A stretch of DNA of 64,000 bases from a bacterium (GCA_024742285.1 JANSYR010000002.1:124001-188000); one strand, 5' to 3'; positions 14,937-23,531 are shown, counted from the first letter of the stretch. Notes: a model not told the origin generated them from the sequence alone. Numbers and translations are program-made.

Positions 14937-15773
14937 ATGGCGCGCCCCAAGTACCCGAGCGATCACCGACGTTGGTTCAAGCTGACCGAGGACATTCTCG
15001 ACGACGAGAAGCTCACCGAAGCGTCGCCCGAGGTGTTTCGGTTCTACGTCCGGCTGCTCGCGATGCTGAACAGAACCAAGAGCAGAAACGGGCAGTTGCA
15101 GCTCGACGAGTTCGCGCTCATGGGGTGCACCATGCGAGGACAGCGGCAGCACGCCGAGAGGACTCTGCGAGCAGCGGCGGAGCTCGGCCTGTGCACCTTC
15201 AGACGAGACGGGAAGCACTTCACGATACGCGTCTCTAAATGGCCGAAAATACAGGGATTCACTCCGACGAAACTCCGACGCAGCTCCGGGGACACTCCGG
15301 ACACTAAGACTAAGACTAAGACTAAGACTAAGACTAAGACGGAGGAGAGTAAGTCTGCTCCCGAGCAGGCCTCCCTCCTCGACGAAGCCGCGGCCAACGA
15401 GAAGCCGAAGCCCGAAGCGCTCGCCCAGCAGGCATGGCCCGCGATCCGCGCCGCCTTCGCCGAGTACGGAAAGGACGTGCGCGAGTCCCTTGCCGGGGAC
15501 CGGCTCAAGCTGATCGCGAAGCGCATCCGCGACGGGGCGACGGAGACCGAGCTCGTCGCCGCGGTCCACGGGTACGTGATCGAGAACGAGGGTCTCGAGG
15601 TCTGCGAGAACGGCTGGAACCCGCGGAGGTATTTCCGCCCCGGCACGATCTTCAAGGAAGACGGCTTCTCGGATCGAGTCGAAGCGGGCATGGGCCCGCG
15701 CGACATCCCGGAGCGCACGCGTGGCGCAAAGGCAACGCCGCGCAGGGGGGTAGGCGTATGGCAGAACGGGTGA
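14937..15773 (+). CDS. Phage replication initiator (replisome organiser type)
   Basis: A 278-aa protein. The N-terminal 100 residues form a winged-helix-like module (RRWFKLTEDILDDEKL, EVFRFYVRLLAMLNR, ERTLRAAAELGLCTF). A low-complexity linker of alternating Thr-Lys follows. The C-terminal half has AWPAIRAAFAEYGKDVR and a domain ending RRYFRPGTIFKEDGF, as in DnaT/O-type initiators. The next gene is a DnaC-like helicase loader, overlapping by 16 nt, which supports an initiator-plus-loader pair. The origin may lie within this gene, as in lambda O. Confidence 0.75.
   Translation: MARPKYPSDHRRWFKLTEDILDDEKLTEASPEVFRFYVRLLAMLNRTKSRNGQLQLDEFALMGCTMRGQRQHAERTLRAAAELGLCTFRRDGKHFTIRVSKWPKIQGFTPTKLRRSSGDTPDTKTKTKTKTKTKTEESKSAPEQASLLDEAAANEKPKPEALAQQAWPAIRAAFAEYGKDVRESLAGDRLKLIAKRIRDGATETELVAAVHGYVIENEGLEVCENGWNPRRYFRPGTIFKEDGFSDRVEAGMGPRDIPERTRGAKATPRRGVGVWQNG
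15303..15338 (+). repeat. Hexanucleotide tandem repeat (ACTAAG)x6 in the initiator gene
   Basis: Six perfect ACTAAG units encode the Thr-Lys linker of the initiator. The array is low-GC in a high-GC gene. It could be a variable linker prone to slippage (in frame, since units are 6 bp) or origin iterons, as phage origins often lie inside initiator genes. Confidence 0.9.
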
Positions 15774-16459
15774 CTCGAGGACCCGCCCCGATGACCCCGG
15801 TGGCGGAGGTCGTGAGCGAACTCCGGCGCGATCTCCCGAGCGCGGAGGACGCAGCGCAGCGCTGGCAGCACTGGCTCGATGGGCGTCTTTCGCCGAAGGC
15901 CGTCGACATGGTCCTGAAGGGCTACGGCGTGTCGAGCAGGTTCCGCCGGCTCGAGCCCTCCGAAGATCTCCTTCCCGCCGAGTGTCGGAAGTGGGTCGCG
16001 CTGGCCGACCAGGGCGCCGCGATGATCCTCGCCGGGCCGCCCGGCACGGGGAAGACGACGGCGGCCGTGTGGTGCCTACGCGCGCTCTACGAGCGGTGGT
16101 CACGAGAGGGCCGGGAGATCCCGAAGGCGAAGATCGTGAAGACGCGCGATCTCTACGCCGCCGTCTTCGACAAGAACGCCGCGCTGATCCGCGAGGTCGA
16201 GCGTTGCGACGCGCTCGTGATCGACGACTGGGGGACGGCCTACGAGCACGAGTGGCCGCTCGCCGAGCTAGAGGCGGTGATCGACCGCCGCTGGGACGAG
16301 TGCCGTCCGACGATCGTGACGACGAACATGAACCCCAGCGGGAAGGGCTCGGAGACGCTCCAGCAGAAGCTCCCGCGGTCCTACGACCGCCTGACCGGAG
16401 ACCCGGGGCCCGGCGTCGTGATCCTCGATCGCCCGTCGCTCCGGCAGGGGGGGCGGTGA
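15758..16459 (+). CDS. DnaC-like AAA+ helicase loader
   Basis: A 233-aa ATPase. Walker A is AGPPGTGKTTAAVW near residue 90 and Walker B is DALVIDDWGTAYEHEWP near 150, with sensor-type PTIVTTNMNP near 190 and a terminal arginine-rich RSYDRL segment. This is the layout of DnaC/DnaI-type loaders that bring host replicative helicase to the phage origin. The ATG follows AGGGGGGTAGGCGT. It overlaps the initiator gene and is coupled to the HNH gene by TGATG. Confidence 0.85.
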   Translation: MAERVTRGPAPMTPVAEVVSELRRDLPSAEDAAQRWQHWLDGRLSPKAVDMVLKGYGVSSRFRRLEPSEDLLPAECRKWVALADQGAAMILAGPPGTGKTTAAVWCLRALYERWSREGREIPKAKIVKTRDLYAAVFDKNAALIREVERCDALVIDDWGTAYEHEWPLAELEAVIDRRWDECRPTIVTTNMNPSGKGSETLQQKLPRSYDRLTGDPGPGVVILDRPSLRQGGR

Positions 16460-16728
16460 TGGCCGAGAGCAAGCGCGCGCGGAAGCGACGCCTGAAGCGA
16501 CGCCGTGAGGAGCGGAAGGGCGACGTCCCGCACCGACAGAAGCAGCGCGAGCGCCTCTGGAAGCGACAGAAGCAGCGGTGCGCCTACTGCCGGCGGTCGA
16601 TTCCGCTCACGGCGGCGACGCTCGACCACGTGATCCCGCGGGCCGCCGGAGGATCCGGCCGAATCGGAAACCTCGTGGTCGCCTGTGGGCCGTGCAATCA
16701 GCGCAAGGCCGATCGGATGCCGGGATGA
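16459..16728 (+). CDS. HNH-family endonuclease (second)
   Basis: An 89-aa protein with a strongly basic N-terminus (KRARKRRLKRRREERK) and an HNH core: RCAYCRRSIPL, LDHVIPRAAGG, VACGPCNQRKADR. The D-H-x-x-P motif and the N-x-x-x-C-x2-C spacing fit the classical HNH group. It lies between the helicase loader and RusA, overlapping both. A packaging-associated nick or homing-type role is possible. Confidence 0.85.
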   Translation: MAESKRARKRRLKRRREERKGDVPHRQKQRERLWKRQKQRCAYCRRSIPLTAATLDHVIPRAAGGSGRIGNLVVACGPCNQRKADRMPG

Positions 16729-17096
16729 GCGAGCCGTACCGCCTCGAGATCGACCTGCCGGGCCTGCCGCCGATCAACTCCGCGGACGCACTCCACTGGA
16801 GCACGCGCGGGAAGAAGCGAAAGCTCTGGAAGCGTCTCGTCTGGGCCCAGGTCGTCGGGAAGAAGCCGCCGGCTCCTCTGTCCCGTGCGCGGGTCACGAT
16901 CACGCGTTGCAGCTCGGTCGAGCCCGACCCGGCGAACCTGGGCGAGGGCGCGAAGTTCGTGCTCGACGGCTTGGTCGAGTGCGGTGTGCTCGCCGACGAC
17001 AACCGCGAGACGATCGGGATGCCGGAGCTGCTCTGGGAGCCGGCGCCCGCGAAGAAGGGTCACGTGCGTGTCGTCGTGATCGAAGCGACACCGTAG
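16725..17096 (+). CDS. rusA: RusA-like Holliday junction resolvase
   Basis: A 123-aa protein with the RusA signature: an N-terminal LEIDLPGLPPINS strand, basic central part, then PDPANLGEGAKFVLDGLVE and GVLADDN, where the conserved Asp residues and the Lys lie. RusA resolves four-way junctions to debranch phage DNA before packaging. It overlaps the HNH gene (ATGA) and closes the replication operon. The gap of 35 nt after it holds a small inverted repeat, GTTCCACGTAGAAC. Confidence 0.85.
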   Translation: MSEPYRLEIDLPGLPPINSADALHWSTRGKKRKLWKRLVWAQVVGKKPPAPLSRARVTITRCSSVEPDPANLGEGAKFVLDGLVECGVLADDNRETIGMPELLWEPAPAKKGHVRVVVIEATP

Positions 17097-17131
17097 GGTG
17101 TTCCACGTAGAACGAAAGGTATGAAACAGCA

Positions 17132-17494
17132 ATGGACTTGAACACGGATGAGATCGAACCGCTGGGCGCCATGGTGCTCGTGCGCATCTTCCACGAGCGG
17201 AAGACGGCCGGGGGCCTGATCGTGCCCGAGACGGCGAAGATGTACGGCAAGAACGTGGCTGAAGTGCTGGCCGTGGGGCCGGGCGACATGCTCTTCGACG
17301 CGGGCACGGGATCGAACCACTTCCGGCAGGCGAAGGTCGATGTCGGGGACTTCGTCCTGATTCGGTACCACGCCGAGCAGACCGAAGTCCGGATCGCTGG
17401 AGACGACGAGGACGACTGGCACGTCGCGCTCATCGATCCGTCGGTGATGCTCGCTCGGCTCTCGAATTGGGAGCCGGGGCAGGTGGCGGCGTAG
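17132..17494 (+). CDS. GroES-like co-chaperonin (Cpn10), phage-encoded
   Basis: A 120-aa protein with the Cpn10 layout. PLGAMVLVRIFHERKTAGG leads into the mobile loop GGLIVPETAKMYGKN, then VAEVLAVGPGD, GDFVLIRY and the C-terminal strand WHVALIDPSVMLARL. In phages T4 and RB49 GroES homologues replace host GroES so that the major capsid protein folds in GroEL. The gene sits between RusA and the small terminase, well before the capsid gene. An insertion near residues 50-65 (DMLFDAGTGSNHFRQ) is longer than in bacterial GroES. A different beta-barrel protein is possible but less likely. Confidence 0.8.
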   Translation: MDLNTDEIEPLGAMVLVRIFHERKTAGGLIVPETAKMYGKNVAEVLAVGPGDMLFDAGTGSNHFRQAKVDVGDFVLIRYHAEQTEVRIAGDDEDDWHVALIDPSVMLARLSNWEPGQVAA

Positions 17495-17520
17495 GGAATC
17501 TCCCTAGTCTAGGGGCGTCT

Positions 17521-17832
17521 GTGGCGGAACGAAACGAAAAGGGACAGTTCGTCAAGGGTTCAGGCGGGCGCAAGAAGGGCTCGCAGAACAAGACGACCAA
17601 GGCCGTGAAGAACGCGCTGCGCGACGCGCTCGAGGGCGCCCACGAGGACGGCGCGGAGGGCTACTTCAAGCAGCTGGCGAAGGACGATCCGGCGCTCTTC
17701 GTGTCGCTCGTGCGGAAGCTGATCCCCAACCAGATCGAGGGTAAGGTCGACGGCGTTCCCACGCTCGTTCTCGATCAGAACTTCGTGACGGGAAACGTGG
17801 CAGAGGTGGACACGGAGGAGGGGGAATCATGA
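17521..17832 (+). CDS. Terminase small subunit
   Basis: About 103 aa from a GTG with AGGGG 6 nt upstream. The basic N-terminus GQFVKGSGGRKKGSQNKTTK and the following helix pair (NALRDALEGAHEDGAEGY, DDPALFVSLVRKLIPNQI) match small phage terminases of the G-x-K-K-G-S-x-N-K-T-T-K type. It would recognise the packaging site and recruit the large subunit encoded two genes downstream. An upstream in-frame start is possible, but would overlap the co-chaperonin. Confidence 0.78.
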   Translation: MAERNEKGQFVKGSGGRKKGSQNKTTKAVKNALRDALEGAHEDGAEGYFKQLAKDDPALFVSLVRKLIPNQIEGKVDGVPTLVLDQNFVTGNVAEVDTEEGES

Positions 17833-18149
17833 GCAGTGAGGGAAGACGGTGGCGCTCGGGGACTCCCGAAGCGGTCGCAATGTCCGGGAAGCTAGGAATC
17901 GGCATCACCTGGCATGCTGTGTGCGCCGGATACGGAACGGTGGGTTGCATCGGCGATCGGGAGGAATGTGGCGCCGAGGAGCTTCCGCTCACGCGCGAGC
18001 CAGAGATCAAGAGCGAGCAGGATGTAGTCGACCTGCTGCATTCGCTGGGTTGGAAGCAGGTAGAGAGGGTCGGTTGGGTTTGCGGGGCGTGCTTTGCGAA
18101 CGAAGAGATGTTGCCGCTGTTGATTCGGTACTTCGATGAGCGCCCGTAG
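17829..18149 (+). CDS. Phage protein between terminase subunits, unknown function
   Basis: A 106-aa protein with five Cys (HAVCAGYGTVGCIG, EECGAEE, VCGACFANEEM); the last CxxC may bind metal. It overlaps the small terminase gene by 4 nt and the large terminase by 14 nt, so it is translated with both. The centre, SEQDVVDLLHSLGWKQVE, is helical. No family recognised. Confidence 0.68.
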   Translation: MSSEGRRWRSGTPEAVAMSGKLGIGITWHAVCAGYGTVGCIGDREECGAEELPLTREPEIKSEQDVVDLLHSLGWKQVERVGWVCGACFANEEMLPLLIRYFDERP

Positions 18150-19638
18150 CCGGGACGACGGCCAGCAAAGATACAGGGAGATCCGAGTCACCGTCGGCTT
18201 CCCGAACGCGCCGACCGTCGAACGGTTCGTCCAGGACCGGTCGCGCTACGCCGCGATCATGGGGCCGTATGGGTCCGCGAAGACGACTGGTGTCGTCCAC
18301 CGCATCCGGGCGCACATGGTCGAGCAGGAGCCGAACTCCGAGGGCATCCGTCCTTCGCGCTGGCTGGCGACGCGGACCACGTACAAAGAGCTTACGTCGA
18401 CCACGATGAAGGACGTGGAGAACCTATTCCGCGGCTGCGGTCAGATGAAGCTGGGCTCGGGCATGGAGCCGCCGAAGTTCCTGTACCACTGGCGCAACCC
18501 GGACGGGACCGAATCCAAGGGCGAGATCATCTTCGTGGCGCTCGATCACATCGAGACGGCGATCCAGATGATCGCGGGCTTTAAGCTCACCGGCGCGTGG
18601 GTGAATGAGGCGTCGGGCACCGCGAAGGCCATTCTCGACACGCTGGGCAAGCGGGTGGGGCGCTACCCGCTCCCGACCGAAGGGGGCGTGCGCTGCACCT
18701 GGAAGGGTGTCCTCCTGGACACCAACGCCATGGACGAGAGCCACTGGTACTACAAGCTCGCCGAGGAGGACAAGCCGCGCGGCTGGACGTTCTTCCGCCA
18801 GCCCGGCGCGCTCATCGAGAAGCCCGGCGAGGGTCGGCTCGGTAAGTCGCTGTGGGTGATCAACTCGGAGGCCGAGAACCTCGCCAACGTGGGCGAGGAC
18901 TACTACCTCGACGGCCTCGAGGGCATCGACGACGACTGGATTCGCGTGAAGCTCGGCAACGAGTACGGGTTCACGGTCGATGGGAAGCCCGTCCACCCCG
19001 AGTACGTCGATTCGGTCCACTGCCTGAAGGAGCCGCCCGAGGTCCGCGACGCGCCGATCTTCCTCGGACAGGACTACGGTCGGACGCCGGCGACCGTCGT
19101 GGCTCAGTTCGACGAGTCCCAGGGGCGCACCGTGGCGATCGCCGAATTCTACGACGAGGACATCTCGGCCCAGAGCTACGCGCCCGAGCTCAAGCTCTGG
19201 CTCGACCGCAAGTTCAAGGGGCTCCCGATCGGGGGAGGGTGGGGCGACCCCGCTGGCGGCGACGGAAACCAGTCTACGGACCTGACGCCGATCCAGATCA
19301 TGTGCGACAACGGCATCCCGATCGAGCCGGCGCCGACCAACGATCCGTTGCTTCGCCGCGGTGCCGTGCGCGGCCCGCTCAAGCGCATGGCGTTCGACGG
19401 GTTGCCCTCCCTCTTCGTGTCGCCCGACTGCCGGATGCTCCGCAAAGGGCTGATGGGCGGATACTGCTATAGAAAGCTGCGCACGGTTGACGGACACTAC
19501 TCGGAGAAGCCGGACAAGAACGAGTACAGCCATCTGGTCGAAGCGCTGGAGTATCTCGAGCTCGGTCTGGGAGAGTCGGCCTCGCCGCGCGAACTCGCGC
19601 CGCACGCGCAGCCGATCTCACCATACGCAATCCAGTAG
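18136..19638 (+). CDS. terL: Terminase large subunit
   Basis: A 500-aa DNA-packaging motor. The ATPase half has Walker A MGPYGSAKTTGVVHR near residue 42 and a GAWVNEASG segment at about 155 as a Walker B-like/coupling region. The nuclease half, RNase H-like, has FLGQDYGRTPA near 310, GGGWGDPAGGDG near 372 and HLVEALEYLELG near the end, giving the acidic triad. Length is typical. It overlaps the preceding gene and is followed by portal-side genes, the normal head-gene order. Confidence 0.93.
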   Translation: MSARSRDDGQQRYREIRVTVGFPNAPTVERFVQDRSRYAAIMGPYGSAKTTGVVHRIRAHMVEQEPNSEGIRPSRWLATRTTYKELTSTTMKDVENLFRGCGQMKLGSGMEPPKFLYHWRNPDGTESKGEIIFVALDHIETAIQMIAGFKLTGAWVNEASGTAKAILDTLGKRVGRYPLPTEGGVRCTWKGVLLDTNAMDESHWYYKLAEEDKPRGWTFFRQPGALIEKPGEGRLGKSLWVINSEAENLANVGEDYYLDGLEGIDDDWIRVKLGNEYGFTVDGKPVHPEYVDSVHCLKEPPEVRDAPIFLGQDYGRTPATVVAQFDESQGRTVAIAEFYDEDISAQSYAPELKLWLDRKFKGLPIGGGWGDPAGGDGNQSTDLTPIQIMCDNGIPIEPAPTNDPLLRRGAVRGPLKRMAFDGLPSLFVSPDCRMLRKGLMGGYCYRKLRTVDGHYSEKPDKNEYSHLVEALEYLELGLGESASPRELAPHAQPISPYAIQ

Positions 19639-19649
19639 GGGGTGATTGG

Positions 19650-20150
19650 ATGGCAGCGAAGAAGTCGAAGGCTGATGTTCCGGTCGAAGAGGAGGGTACG
19701 CCCGATCCGAGCGGCGCGCAGGAAGGCGGACTCTCGGTCGAGCGCTACTTCAACGAGCAGGATCAGGTCCCGGGCAGCCGGCGCAACCCGCTCAAGACGG
19801 CGCCACGCCGTGGCGAAGGCGACCTGATCTCGACCGTCGAGGCCTGTCGGCTCATCAACGATCGGGCGAAGTACCTCATGTTCGATCCGGCCGCGCTCTA
19901 CCGCGACGCCGGCAAGACGGCGCCCTCGGCGCACGAGCTCTCGCCGGGCGACCTGCGCTTCTCCCGCGAGGAGTGCATCAAGTACGTCGACGAGGTGCTC
20001 GCCCGTCGTGAGGCGCGCCAGCGCCTCAAGGCCGAGGAAGCCGCCGCGGCGAAGGAGATGGCCGAGTTCTACGGCGAACAGAACAAGTCGCCGAACCCGG
20101 GCGCGAAGGTCGAGCCGGGCGCCCAGAGTCAGGACTTCGCCGAAGGCTAG
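19650..20150 (+). CDS. Head-region phage protein, unknown function
   Basis: A 166-aa protein. The first 60 residues are charged and disordered (AAKKSKADVPVEEEGTPDPS), the middle ISTVEACRLINDRAKYLMFD and SREECIKYVDEVLARREARQ are helical, and the end is Ala/Glu-rich. It lies between large terminase and portal, with its ATG after GGGGGTGATTGG. It may be a structural accessory or assembly factor. Confidence 0.65.
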   Translation: MAAKKSKADVPVEEEGTPDPSGAQEGGLSVERYFNEQDQVPGSRRNPLKTAPRRGEGDLISTVEACRLINDRAKYLMFDPAALYRDAGKTAPSAHELSPGDLRFSREECIKYVDEVLARREARQRLKAEEAAAAKEMAEFYGEQNKSPNPGAKVEPGAQSQDFAEG

Positions 20151-20162
20151 AAGGGGGCCGCC

Positions 20163-20621
20163 ATGGAGGAGGAGCGCGAACCCTACGATCCCGAGGTCGA
20201 TCCCCGGAAGATCCGCCCTTGGGAAGACCCGGATCTGTTCGAGCTGGTCATCCAGACCTACGAGGACCTGGGACTGGTCGACGACTTCGATCGTCGCGGG
20301 AGCCGTCCCGAGCGCCTGCGTTCTGTCCGTGACGCTCCCCTCGCCGAGAAGCGCCGGGTGATCAGCTCGTTCTTCCAGCGCGACAAGAGGCCGCGGCGTG
20401 AGTACGCGGTGCGCGCGGGCCAGTTCCTCACCGAGCGCAAGGCGGCGCGAACGGCCGAGAGTAGCCGGCTTCGAAGCGGCGCAGGTCGAAACCGACGAGG
20501 GCGCGCCGCTGCGCTGCTCCAGGGCGCGTCGACTCTCTCGAGCCCGTCTCAGGACCGGGCGAATCTCGGTCGCGCCGCCGCCACCATCGGCTCACTCGGC
20601 CAGCGGGGGGTGCTCGGGTAG
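20163..20621 (+). CDS. Head-region phage protein, unknown function
   Basis: A 152-aa protein, acidic at the start (EEEREPYDPEVDPRKIRPWED) and strongly basic, low complexity at the end (RSGAGRNRRGRAAALLQGA). Its TAG shares a base with the GTG of the portal gene, so the two are coupled. It could be a small DNA-contacting head protein; no motif decides this. Confidence 0.65.
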   Translation: MEEEREPYDPEVDPRKIRPWEDPDLFELVIQTYEDLGLVDDFDRRGSRPERLRSVRDAPLAEKRRVISSFFQRDKRPRREYAVRAGQFLTERKAARTAESSRLRSGAGRNRRGRAAALLQGASTLSSPSQDRANLGRAAATIGSLGQRGVLG

Positions 20622-22300
20622 TGGCTTCCCCCTCGATAGAGACCCTGATCAAGACGCAGGAGCACATGGCGACGCGCCGTGTGAACTTCGACTCGATCCG
20701 GCAGGTGACGAAGGAGATCTTCTGGCCCGACGGCGCCGACTTCATCGTCCACCAGACGCAGGGCGGCGTCCGCAGCCAGTCCGTCTACGACGCCACGGGC
20801 GTGATCTCGCTCGAGCGGTTCGCGGCGATCTGGCAGTCGCTCACGACGCCCCAGAACTCGATCTGGCAGTCGCTCAAGTCGAACGTCGAAGAGCTCAACG
20901 ACGACCCGACGGTGAAAGAGCACTTCGCCGACATGACGAAGAAGCTCTTCCGCGTCCGGAACTCGCCAAGTTCGATGTTCTACCCGCAGCAGGAGACGGA
21001 CGCCAAGTCGCTCGGCTGCGTGGGGGACGCGTGCCTGCGAGTCGAACCCAACCGGATCACCGGCCTGCCTACCTACCGGTCGATCCACGTCGGGAACGTC
21101 TGGGTCGCGCTGAACGAGGACGGGCTTCCCGACACGATCTACCACAAGCGGCCGCTCACGGCGCTCGCCGCCGTTCGCATGTGGGGCGATCGAGCTCCCC
21201 GGTGCGCGAAGAAGGCGATCGAAGAGAAGGACTTCATGGAGGAGCACGAGTACCTCCATGTCGTCCAGCCTCGGGACCTGGGGCAGTACGACCCGGAGCG
21301 ACTCGACGCGAAGGGCCGACGGTTCGAGTCGTGGGAAATCTCGCTCGAGGACAAGGCGCCCATCAAGACGCGCAGCGACGAGGAGAGCGACGGCTACTTC
21401 GAGCAGCCGTACATCTACTCGCGCTTCACGATCAACCCGCAGGAGGAGTACGGCCGCGGCCCGGCGATGTGGACGACGCCGACGAACCTGACCCTCCAGT
21501 CGATGAAGCGGTCCGTGATCAAGCAGGGCGAGAAGGCCGTGAGTCCGCCTCTGCTCTCGCACGCGCTCCAGTTCAAGGGCGACGGGCGCGGAACGCTCAA
21601 CATGCGGGCCAACGCCATGAACCCCGGGTGGCTCGACCAGTCCGGTAACCCGCGCGTCCGGCCGTTCGACAACGGCTTCAAGTACGACATCGGCCGCGAG
21701 ATGATCGAAGACGAGCGGAACACGATCCGCGACGCGCACCTCGTCACGCTCTTCCAGATCCTCGTCGACAATCCGCAGATGACCGCGACCGAGGCGCTGA
21801 TCCGGGCCCGCGAGAAGGGCGCGCTGATCGGTCCGCCGATCGCCCGCCAGCAGACGGAGCGTCTTGGACCCATGACGATGCGCGAGCTCGGCATCCTCGC
21901 CCGGCTCCCGGAGGGCCACCCGAACCGGATCCCGGAGCCGCCGCCGGCGCTGGCTGAGGCCGGCGAAGACGTGCTGATCGAATACGAGTCCGAGGCGACC
22001 ACGATGCAGCGCGAGGCCGAGACCGGTCGGGTGCGCGTGTGGTTCGAGGATCTCGAGCTGATCAAGACGGTGACCGGGGATCCGACCGTGGGCATGGTGG
22101 CGAACGGCCACGAGGCGGCGCGGTGGCTCAGCGAGGCCCGGCAGGTGCCGGCGGAGGTCGTGTCTTCCAAGCGCGAGGTCAAGGCGGCCGTCGATCAGAT
22201 CGAGGCGGCGCAGGCCGAAGCCGAGCGGAACGAGGCGCTCCCGAACCGGGCCCGGGCGATGAAGGACATGGCCCAGGCTGAAGCGGTCGCCACGGCTTGA
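20621..22300 (+). CDS. Portal (head-to-tail connector) protein
   Basis: A 559-aa protein of the podovirus connector type. Residues 1-130 (RRVNFDSIRQVTKEIFWP, SVYDATGVISLERFAAIW, FADMTKKLFRVRNSP) and 150-200 (LGCVGDACLRVEPN, RSIHVGNVWVALNEDG) follow the order of T7-like head-tail connectors, and the helical region NPQMTATEALIRAREKG near 390 is the stem-type segment. Twelve copies would form the packaging vertex. It follows the terminase block and precedes scaffold and capsid. Confidence 0.88.
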   Translation: MASPSIETLIKTQEHMATRRVNFDSIRQVTKEIFWPDGADFIVHQTQGGVRSQSVYDATGVISLERFAAIWQSLTTPQNSIWQSLKSNVEELNDDPTVKEHFADMTKKLFRVRNSPSSMFYPQQETDAKSLGCVGDACLRVEPNRITGLPTYRSIHVGNVWVALNEDGLPDTIYHKRPLTALAAVRMWGDRAPRCAKKAIEEKDFMEEHEYLHVVQPRDLGQYDPERLDAKGRRFESWEISLEDKAPIKTRSDEESDGYFEQPYIYSRFTINPQEEYGRGPAMWTTPTNLTLQSMKRSVIKQGEKAVSPPLLSHALQFKGDGRGTLNMRANAMNPGWLDQSGNPRVRPFDNGFKYDIGREMIEDERNTIRDAHLVTLFQILVDNPQMTATEALIRAREKGALIGPPIARQQTERLGPMTMRELGILARLPEGHPNRIPEPPPALAEAGEDVLIEYESEATTMQREAETGRVRVWFEDLELIKTVTGDPTVGMVANGHEAARWLSEARQVPAEVVSSKREVKAAVDQIEAAQAEAERNEALPNRARAMKDMAQAEAVATA

Positions 22301-22608
22301 CGTTCGTCGACGAGAATCAGCGGAAGGCGTTTCATGCGTTCTTCCAGACGCCTGAGGGCGCGTGGCTGCTCGAGGCGCTGATCGTCGGCAATCACGTCTT
22401 GGATGCGCTTCCTGATTCGAGGATCGAAAACGAGATGGCTCGACCCGTGACGGAGTTCGAGCGCGGTGTCTGCGAAGGCCGGCGGAGGCTGGTCCTCGAG
22501 ATGCTCGATGTCTTTCAGCTGGGCGTCCAGGACGCCTACGGAGTGATCAACCGCGTGGAACGCATGGCGCAAGGGGAAGCGTCAGAAGAGGGCTACGCGG
22601 ACTCTTGA
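22297..22608 (+). CDS. Small head-region protein, unknown function
   Basis: A 103-aa helical protein read from a TTG that overlaps the portal TGA (TTGA), which implies translation by coupling. DENQRKAFHAFFQTPEGAWLLEALI and LEMLDVFQLGVQDAYGVIN are the main helices. Some podoviruses carry a similar small gene between portal and scaffold. No function assigned. Confidence 0.6.
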   Translation: MTFVDENQRKAFHAFFQTPEGAWLLEALIVGNHVLDALPDSRIENEMARPVTEFERGVCEGRRRLVLEMLDVFQLGVQDAYGVINRVERMAQGEASEEGYADS

Positions 22609-22618
22609 GGGGTGAGAG

Positions 22619-23521
22619 ATGTTTCGACGACACGTGTACCAGCAGGCGGCGGCAGAGCCCGAGGGTGGAAGCGGTGGCGGCGGTGCCGCGGGTGTGATCC
22701 AGGACGCGGGCGGCGCGGGTGGCGGAGGCGGCGGCGGGGCTGCGGAGGGGGGCGACCTGCCGACGGGCTTCGGTGAGCTTTCGCCCGATCTGGCGGCCGT
22801 CGTGCGCGAGGCGAAGTGGCAGGACCCCGGGCAGGCGGTGAAGTCCTATAACGACCTGCTCTCGCTGAAGGGCGCTCCGGCCGATCGACTCCTCAAGCTG
22901 CCCGGGTCGCCGGACTCGGACGAGTCGAAGGCCTATCTCGCGCAGCACCTCGGCGTTCCCGGCGAGGCCTCCGAATACGATCTCTCGGTCGTGACGCTGC
23001 CCGAAGGGGCCGTCGACATCCGAGACTCGATCACCGAGGCGCTGCACGCCGCGCGCGTGCCGGGGGACGCTGCGGCGCCCCTCGTCGATGCGATCGCGCA
23101 GGCCTATGCGGCGAAGTCGCTCGCGGCCGAGGAGGAGGCGGACGCGAAGTTCGCTCAGGCGAAGGACCAGCTCACAGGCGAGTGGGGCGGCGAGTCGCAG
23201 CAGCGATGGGCGAACGTCAGCAAGGCCTACAAGCTGCTCGGTCTCGACGATTCCCAGGCCGACAAGATCGCGCTCGAGGGTGAAGGCGGCGTGTCCGAGT
23301 TCTTCAAGCGGCTCGAACTGCTCGGCTCCCGCATGGGAGAGCCCACCGATCATGGCGCGATGCCGGAAGGCGGCGGCGATGGCGGCTTCCTGACGGCGAA
23401 GCAGGCCGAGGCTCGGCTCGACGAGATCGAAGCGTCGGGTGCCGACCAAAGTGATCCGAAAGTGCGATCCGAAATCGATCGCCTCTCGCGGATCGCGCGG
23501 CCCGGCAAGGTGTCGATCTGA
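22619..23521 (+). CDS. Capsid scaffolding protein
   Basis: A 300-aa acidic protein directly before the capsid gene. The first 50 residues are Gly/Ala-rich and disordered, then LPTGFGELSPDLAAVVREAK, a helical middle with DAKFAQAKDQLTGEWGGES, and a C-terminal helix (SEIDRLSRIARPGK). The order portal-scaffold-capsid and this composition fit podovirus scaffolds, which are removed when DNA enters. Confidence 0.8.
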   Translation: MFRRHVYQQAAAEPEGGSGGGGAAGVIQDAGGAGGGGGGGAAEGGDLPTGFGELSPDLAAVVREAKWQDPGQAVKSYNDLLSLKGAPADRLLKLPGSPDSDESKAYLAQHLGVPGEASEYDLSVVTLPEGAVDIRDSITEALHAARVPGDAAAPLVDAIAQAYAAKSLAAEEEADAKFAQAKDQLTGEWGGESQQRWANVSKAYKLLGLDDSQADKIALEGEGGVSEFFKRLELLGSRMGEPTDHGAMPEGGGDGGFLTAKQAEARLDEIEASGADQSDPKVRSEIDRLSRIARPGKVSI

Positions 23522-23531
23522 CCGACTGCGA

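Noticed and set aside
15303-15338. CRISPR-like array
   Set aside because: Units are 6 bp with no spacers; it is a simple tandem repeat inside a gene. No CRISPR array was seen anywhere in the window.
18424-19605. 393-aa leftward frame opposite the large terminase
   Set aside because: Shadow frame without ribosome site or motifs; the terminase motifs are on the plus strand.
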